Below, in pieces: positions 7,808 through 11,342 of a DNA stretch of 11,342 nt; position 1 is the stretch's first letter; the number at the start of each line of letters is the position of its first letter. A program made the position numbers and the translations under genes. The notes under the pieces were generated by a model that saw only the letters and a list, made by a program, of their open reading frames with translations, made no database searches and was not told the origin of the DNA. The DNA lies in assembly GCA_965602635.1 (NCBI GenBank), contig CBFCZU010000138.1, positions 1 to 11,342 on the forward strand, in the 5' to 3' direction. The DNA is from CBFCZU01 sp965602635 (lineage in GTDB: Bacteria; Planctomycetota; Phycisphaerae; SM23-33).

Positions 7808-8593
7808 ATGAGAATCTACAGATGTCTGGCCGGCGCCATGCTGCTGGTGGCAATGCTGGTCGGTGCGAACGTGGCCAAGGCCGACGTCGAGGGCTACGTC
7901 TGGATGGATTACCTCAGTTACAGCGGCGACAGCAGCGTCACGATCACGAAGAACGATGGGGGAGCCATGCAGGGATTGCAGCAGGGCGGCCTGGGCTTTG
8001 GCGAGTTCTATTTCGACGTGACGGGCTTTGGGGACCCCACCGCCGGAGATCCGGACCCGGGTCTCGAGAACCTTATCTCCGACGCCATCCACTGGGGGGA
8101 CGATCCCGGCGAACTGAACCTGTCCGGATACTGCATGGATAGCGGCCAGTTCCTTGATACAGGCGTCAACCAGTATGAGATCAGGCCACTGGAGGACATG
8201 TTTGCCGGGACGGACAGGTCGGACGATCTCAGGAAGCTCTACGCCGCGCATCTTGGCGACGTGGTGGACTCGACGACAAGGGCTGCCTTTGACGCCGCGG
8301 TATGGGAGATCGTCTACGAAGATGGCGGGACCTACGACCTTACCACCGGCGATTTCCAGATGGCCAATGATACCTGGACGGCCACCGCCCAAGGTTACCT
8401 GGGCAGCCTGGGCAGCACTCTCAACGATGAGGTTTACGCGTTGTACGATTCCGCCAACCAGGACTTCTCGGTCGTCATTCCGGGCACTGGCGTCGTCATT
8501 CCCGAGCCGTTCACGATGGCGACGGCCTTCCTGGCGATCAGCAGCTTCGGGATGTACATCCGCAAGCACACGCGCAAGGGTAAGCGTACGTAA
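7808..8593 (+). CDS. Secreted PEP-CTERM protein 3 with thioester-domain-like fold (Gln replaced by Asp)
   Basis: The protein has 261 residues. The signal peptide is residues 1-25, cleaved after AKA before DVEGYVW. Residues 108-111 are YCMD, and residues 160-171 read AFDAAVWEIVYE after a helical segment. In thioester domains of bacterial surface adhesins (TED/TQXA type), a [YFL]C motif supplies the cysteine and a later (hydrophobic)QxxxW-like motif (e.g. AFQLAIWEI) supplies the glutamine of an internal Cys-Gln thioester. Such domains also occur in PEP-CTERM proteins. Here the order, spacing and the flanking WEIVYE match, but the glutamine position is Asp162. The classic thioester therefore should not form, unless I have misassigned the position. 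PEP is at 232-234, followed by FTMATAFLAISSFGMY and a basic tail (RKHTRKGKRT). It is probably a surface or matrix protein processed by the local exosortase. Confidence 0.83.
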   Translation: MRIYRCLAGAMLLVAMLVGANVAKADVEGYVWMDYLSYSGDSSVTITKNDGGAMQGLQQGGLGFGEFYFDVTGFGDPTAGDPDPGLENLISDAIHWGDDPGELNLSGYCMDSGQFLDTGVNQYEIRPLEDMFAGTDRSDDLRKLYAAHLGDVVDSTTRAAFDAAVWEIVYEDGGTYDLTTGDFQMANDTWTATAQGYLGSLGSTLNDEVYALYDSANQDFSVVIPGTGVVIPEPFTMATAFLAISSFGMYIRKHTRKGKRT

Positions 8594-8624
8594 TACGTAA
8601 GAGACGCATCTTTTTCTGATGCCG

Positions 8625-8740
8625 AGGCGGTTCCGCGGCCCATGGGGGGTTGCGCGACCGCCTTGGGGCAGGCAGCGAGGAATCCCTGCCGCCCCGGTTT
8701 CTCCCGCCGACAGCGGGGCGGGAGAGAGGCTAGTCGGCGG
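8625..8740 (+). ncRNA. Cluster of strong stem-loops downstream of PEP-CTERM gene 3 (candidate structured RNA)
   Basis: Three consecutive stems follow the gene: AGGCGGT/ACCGCCT (8625-8631/8657-8663); GGGGC-A-GGCAG with CTGCCGCCCC (8665-8675/8686-8695, 10 bp with one bulged A); and TCTCCCGCC/GGCGGGAGA (8700-8708/8717-8725, 9 bp, perfect). The last competes with CCGCCGAC/GTCGGCGG (8704-8711/8733-8740, 8 bp, perfect). There is no U-tract, so they are not plain terminators. They could be a small RNA, a 3' UTR stabiliser or a regulatory switch; the strand of function is assumed. No known family was recognised. Confidence 0.35.
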
Positions 8741-8779
8741 CATGCGTGGTTTTGGGTAGATGAAGGTCTGAGCCAGATC

Positions 8780-8836
8780 TCAGCGCCGCTGGGCTGGTGT
8801 GCCCCTACGGGGGCTTCTGTGCGTCGTCGGCGCTGA
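8780..8836 (+). ncRNA. Stem-loop with 9-bp base and UACG tetraloop tip (candidate structured RNA)
   Basis: TCAGCGCCG (8780-8788) pairs perfectly with CGGCGCTGA (8828-8836). Inside, GCCCC (8801-8805) and GGGGC (8810-8814) close a TACG loop, which as RNA is a UNCG-type tetraloop on a C-G pair, one of the most stable loops known. The tetraloop is strand-specific and suggests transcription of the + strand. It may be one domain of a larger RNA together with the preceding stems. Confidence 0.35.
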
Positions 8837-9032
8837 CGTAACGGTTGCAGGGCAGACAAGGGGCCTGTAGGCAGGAGGGCCTTCTAGAAGAGCCTCGTCT
8901 AACGAGTGGTCCTCGTTTGGGCCAGGACAGACGGTCACCTTCAACGGTCAGGGATACCGGGATCTTGGGGATGCATATGCCGAGGCGCGAGCGGAAGGCG
9001 CAAGAACCGGCCAAGACATAATCGAAGCGCTT

Positions 9033-9071
9033 CAGACAGAGCCCGCCGGGCAGGGCTCTTGCCTCCGTCTG
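9033..9071 (+). other. Long imperfect hairpin
   Basis: CAGAC-AGAGCCC (9033-9044) pairs with GGGCTCT (9053-9059) and, after a 7-nt bulge, GTCTG (9067-9071). It directly follows the palindrome GAAGCGCTTC (9024-9033). The text GCCGGGC..TCTTGC recurs at 9350-9361 in a similar hairpin context. Confidence 0.35.
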
Positions 9072-9133
9072 GTGTCGCCGAGCGCGGCCAACCAGAGGCG
9101 ATGGCCCTGAGGCGTCTGCGTGTGACGGAACGA

Positions 9134-9176
9134 GGACCAGCAGTCTATCGGCACGGACGGCTGGTCCATTTTCTTC
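9134..9176 (+). terminator. Terminator-like inverted repeat
   Basis: GGACCAGC (9134-9141) and GCTGGTCC (9160-9167) form an 8-bp perfect stem with an 18-nt loop, followed by ATTTTCTTC. The T-rich tail fits an intrinsic terminator on the + strand, but the large loop is unusual. If real, it would end a transcript coming from the hairpin cluster upstream. Confidence 0.3.
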
Positions 9177-9192
9177 TGTCGCGCGGTTTGAC

Positions 9193-9256
9193 GTAATCTC
9201 GTGGCCCCCAGTGGCCGAATTACCCCGTATCGGCCCCTTCGACGTGTCAGGGGCCG
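9193..9256 (+). other. Two adjacent inverted repeats
   Basis: The first is GTAAT/ATTAC (9193-9197/9219-9223) with inner GGCC/GGCC (9203-9206/9213-9216). The second is CGGCCCCT/AGGGGCCG (9231-9238/9249-9256, 8 bp, perfect, 10-nt loop). Neither has a T-tract. Their role is unknown. Confidence 0.35.
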
Positions 9257-9301
9257 TTGCTGGTTTTGCGCCTGGTCGGCTCGAGTGCCGATTGTATCGT
9301 A

Positions 9302-9310
9302 TGTTACACT
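9302..9310 (+). promoter_or_regulatory. Possible extended -10 promoter for the LEPR-XLL gene
   Basis: TGT-TACACT matches an extended -10 element (TGn then TAnnnT). No good -35 lies 16-18 nt upstream. Transcription would start near 9317, giving a leader of about 340 nt, similar in length to that of the PEP-CTERM operon. Confidence 0.25.
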
Positions 9311-9313
9311 TAG

Positions 9314-9518
9314 GAAGCACTTTGAAGGTGCTTCGCCCGGCCAAGGTCCGCCGGGCTCTTGCTTTGCGCCCATTGCCGGGGTGGTTTGATGGTCCACCCA
9401 GGCTGGCTAGTGTGACGACAAGACCGGACAGATGGGCCACGTGCCGGCTTCGCGGTCCGCACCTGTGACGTGTGTGCGGCTGGCGCGACAGACGCCTTCG
9501 GGGAGGCGCGCTTGTCGC
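9314..9518 (+). promoter_or_regulatory. Hairpin-rich leader upstream of the LEPR-XLL calpain gene
   Basis: Two perfect stems are contiguous: GAAGCAC/GTGCTTC (9314-9320/9328-9334) and GCCCGGC/GCCGGGC (9335-9341/9350-9356). They are followed by GGGTGG/CCACCC (9379-9384/9394-9399), CCGCAC/GTGCGG (9457-9462/9474-9479) and GCGACA/TGTCGC (9485-9490/9513-9518) with inner CGCCT/AGGCG (9493-9497/9504-9508). No known riboswitch core was recognised. The first stems might act on early elongation of the transcript, but this is inference from position only. Confidence 0.3.
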
Positions 9519-9647
9519 GAGCCGTGAGGCACCGGCGCCCGAGGAGGCGATTCGGAGGTCGGCCCCGTTCTTCTGGGCGGCGATAGAAGCGAGACCTCGG
9601 TGGCTGCGCTGCTAAGACGGTCGCGGTCGTTCGAGGGCTTTCGCCGT

Positions 9648-9653
9648 GGAGAG
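9648..9653 (+). promoter_or_regulatory. Ribosome binding site of the LEPR-XLL protein
   Basis: GGAGAG lies five bases before ATG 9659. This is the only ATG, GTG or TTG in this frame after the in-frame TAG at 9584-9586 and before the LEPR motif. Confidence 0.65.
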
Positions 9654-9658
9654 ATGAG

Positions 9659-11342
9659 ATGTCTGCCGCAAGGAGACCCAATCGGCTGGGGTCCCCGAGA
9701 GCACCAGCCGCAAGACCCCGGCCGGGCTCCATTTGCAACAGCCACGAACGTTGCTTGCTGGAGCCCCTGGAGCCGCGCCTGCTCCTGTCGGCCCTGACGA
9801 TCCTGGGCACCGTCGCCGACGACACGATCATGATCGTACAGGATGCCGGCGGCGTCACGGTGACCACGGATTCCGGCAGCGACGTGTACTCCGGCAGCTA
9901 CTCGTCTATCGTTGTGGACGGCCTTGCGGGCGATGACGTCATAACTCTGGCGCACTCGGTGTCCCTGGACAGTAGCGTCTACGGCGGCGAAGGCAACGAC
10001 ACGATCTTCGACGCGTCCACCGGCGCAGGAGAGGTCTACGGCGGTGAGGGCGATGACCTGCTGGTAACCGTGGGCAGCGGCCTGGACGTGCTGACCGGCG
10101 GGGAGGGCTTCGACAGCTTCTGGTGCGACGGCGCCGACACGATAAGCGACGCCGACGAGACCGAAAGCCTGCTGACCGTTCATTCCATCGACAGCTTCTA
10201 TCAGCCTTACACGAGCGATCCGCTCTCGCCGGACTACGTCTCCCTCGAAATCGAGGGTCAGGACCTGCGGGATCCGACCGCCAGCGGGTACCAGAGTTTT
10301 GCCGGGACGCCGCTGTTCGTGGATGGACCTCAATACGACGACGTCGTTCAGGGGTCGTTGGCAGATTGCTACTTCATCGCGGCCGTGGCCAGTCTGGCCG
10401 ACGCGGTTCCTGGCGTCATCGAGCAGGCGGTCGCTCCCTTAGGCGACGGCACGTTCGTGGTCCAGTTCCACCGCGACTCGGCTGAGTACTACGTTCGGGT
10501 GGACGCGGATCTGCCGGCCTCGGGCGGCACGCCCACCTACGCCAAGCTCGGTCCCGACGGCGAGCTCTGGTGCCCGCTGATGGAAAAGGCCTATGCCTAC
10601 TTCCGGTACGATCAGAACACCTACGCTTCCCTGGCCAGCGGATACCCAAGCGCCGTATACGAGGACGTTTCCGGCTCCGATGTGGAAGGCTGCTGGACAG
10701 GTCGGTCGGAGGCGGAAATCCAGGGCTTCCTGAGCACGCACCTGGGAGCAGGCCACGCCATAGCCGCGCCGAGCAAGTCTGCGGCCAGCTCGCCGATCGT
10801 CGGGAGCCACACCTACATGGTCAAGTCCATGGAGACGCGGGGCGAGACCACCTACGTCATGCTGTACAACCCCTGGGGCAGCCTGCTGGAGATCACGCTG
10901 AGCCAGCTCAAGAGCAACTTCTCGATGGTGACGGCTTCTTTGGCCAGCGACAACCGATTCCCGGTCGCTGTGGATGATTCAGCGGACACGGAGGTCGGCA
11001 CACCGGTCATCGTCAACGTCATCGCCAACGACGACGACCCGGAAGGCGATCCCCTTAGCGTGACGGACGTTAGCACGCCGGACCACGGGATTGCCACAAA
11101 CAACTTCGACGGGACGATTACATACACGCCCGACCCCGGCTTCGAGGGGACCGACACGTTCACGTACACCCTTAGCGACGGCAACGGCGGCCTGGACGTG
11201 GGCACGGTGACGGTTACGGTGGGCGCCAGCGCAAATCAGCCGCCCGTGGCTAATCCCGATTCCCTGTCCACCGATGAAGACGCGCCCCTGACGTTTGCGA
11301 AGGACGACCTGGTCGCCAACGACACCGACCCGGACGAGGATG
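9659..11342 (+). CDS. LEPR-XLL protein with GGxGxD repeats, calpain-like cysteine protease domain and cadherin-like repeats (3' truncated)
   Basis: 561 codons are visible and the frame runs off the right edge. Residues 35-45 are EPLEPRLLLSA, the LEPR-XLL N-terminal motif known from large planctomycete surface proteins, preceded by an Arg/Pro-rich head. Residues about 107-155 hold YGGEGNDTIF, YGGEGDDLL and LTGGEGFD, which are hemolysin-type calcium-binding (RTX-like) turns. Residues about 225-420 are a calpain (peptidase C2) domain: QGSLADCYFIAAVASL with nucleophile Cys237, then GSHTYMV with His384 and LYNPWG with Asn404. The triad is complete, and its spacing (147 and 20 residues) is close to that of animal calpains. 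From about 436 (AVDDSADT...VIANDDDPEGDPL) and again from 528 (PPVANPDSL...VANDTDPDED) come cadherin-like/tandem-95 repeats of about 92 residues; more probably follow. The likely role is a secreted or surface-bound calcium-dependent protease or adhesin (inference). Confidence 0.88.
   Translation, partial: MSAARRPNRLGSPRAPAARPRPGSICNSHERCLLEPLEPRLLLSALTILGTVADDTIMIVQDAGGVTVTTDSGSDVYSGSYSSIVVDGLAGDDVITLAHSVSLDSSVYGGEGNDTIFDASTGAGEVYGGEGDDLLVTVGSGLDVLTGGEGFDSFWCDGADTISDADETESLLTVHSIDSFYQPYTSDPLSPDYVSLEIEGQDLRDPTASGYQSFAGTPLFVDGPQYDDVVQGSLADCYFIAAVASLADAVPGVIEQAVAPLGDGTFVVQFHRDSAEYYVRVDADLPASGGTPTYAKLGPDGELWCPLMEKAYAYFRYDQNTYASLASGYPSAVYEDVSGSDVEGCWTGRSEAEIQGFLSTHLGAGHAIAAPSKSAASSPIVGSHTYMVKSMETRGETTYVMLYNPWGSLLEITLSQLKSNFSMVTASLASDNRFPVAVDDSADTEVGTPVIVNVIANDDDPEGDPLSVTDVSTPDHGIATNNFDGTITYTPDPGFEGTDTFTYTLSDGNGGLDVGTVTVTVGASANQPPVANPDSLSTDEDAPLTFAKDDLVANDTDPDED

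Larger units (their letters stand above)
8594..9658 (+). other. 1.06-kb intergenic region with no convincing gene, rich in inverted repeats
   Basis: Short open frames here on both strands lack ribosome sites, recognisable motifs or coding-like composition. No tRNA, rRNA, tmRNA, SRP or RNase P signature was seen, and no transposase remnant. Instead the stretch holds many perfect stems, listed separately, plus the palindromes CTTCTAGAAG (8881-8890) and GAAGCGCTTC (9024-9033) and the hairpin AACGAG/CTCGTT (8901-8917). Confidence 0.6.

Noticed and set aside
7013..8743. 576-codon open frame on the minus strand
   Set aside because: It is antisense to two well-supported PEP-CTERM genes, has no ribosome site and shows no recognisable domain; it reflects codon bias in GC-rich DNA.
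8897..8917. Integron attC-like GTCTAAC followed by a hairpin
   Set aside because: The 5' core-like sequence is present, but no matching GTTRRRY core lies at a suitable distance and no integrase or cassette structure is seen.
8805..9440. 211-codon minus-strand frame in the intergenic region
   Set aside because: The composition is Arg/Pro/Ser-rich with no motif, no signal peptide and no ribosome site, and it covers several inverted repeats. I do not support it as a gene.
8594..9658. CRISPR array, tRNA gene or insertion sequence
   Set aside because: There are no regularly spaced direct repeats, no T-loop or anticodon arrangement, and no transposase or terminal-repeat pair with target duplication.

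Overview
The window is GC-rich, densely coding on the + strand, and looks like a planctomycete or a close relative. Three things in the sequence point there: an exosortase/PEP-CTERM locus, a protein whose N-terminus carries a LEPR-XLL type motif (EPLEPRLLLSA), and a secreted calpain-like protease fused to calcium-binding and cadherin-like repeats. This assignment rests on protein features only; no rRNA or other marker gene is present.

Layout. (1) 2-5861 is a tight three-gene operon. It holds the C-terminal end of an EpsI/DUF3485 exosortase-associated protein, a very large (1644 aa) membrane-anchored TPR protein, and a small lipoprotein. The exosortase itself should lie just left of the window. 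(2) 5862-6316 carries a near-consensus sigma-70 promoter (TTGACG, 16 nt, TATAAT) followed by a leader of about 370 nt rich in hairpins. (3) 6317-8593 encodes three small secreted proteins. Each has an N-terminal signal peptide and ends in nearly the same PEP-CTERM variant (PEPFT[MV].TAFLA..SFG.Y[VI]R[KR]H). They are the probable substrates of the exosortase. The third resembles a thioester domain, but the usual glutamine is replaced by aspartate. (4) 8594-9658 is about 1.06 kb without a convincing gene, unusually full of perfect inverted repeats, including two sets that exclude each other. (5) 9659 to the right edge is the start of a large LEPR-XLL protein with GGxGxD repeats, a calpain domain with an intact Cys/His/Asn triad, and cadherin-like repeats. 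It runs off the window.

How they fit together: EpsI, the TPR protein and the lipoprotein are probably parts of the envelope sorting/export apparatus. The three PEP-CTERM proteins would be exported by Sec, recognised by their C-termini, cleaved and delivered to the surface or extracellular matrix. The LEPR-XLL calpain is probably another surface or secreted protein that uses a different (N-terminal) targeting signal. The least explained parts are the two structured non-coding regions and the degenerate thioester-like domain.
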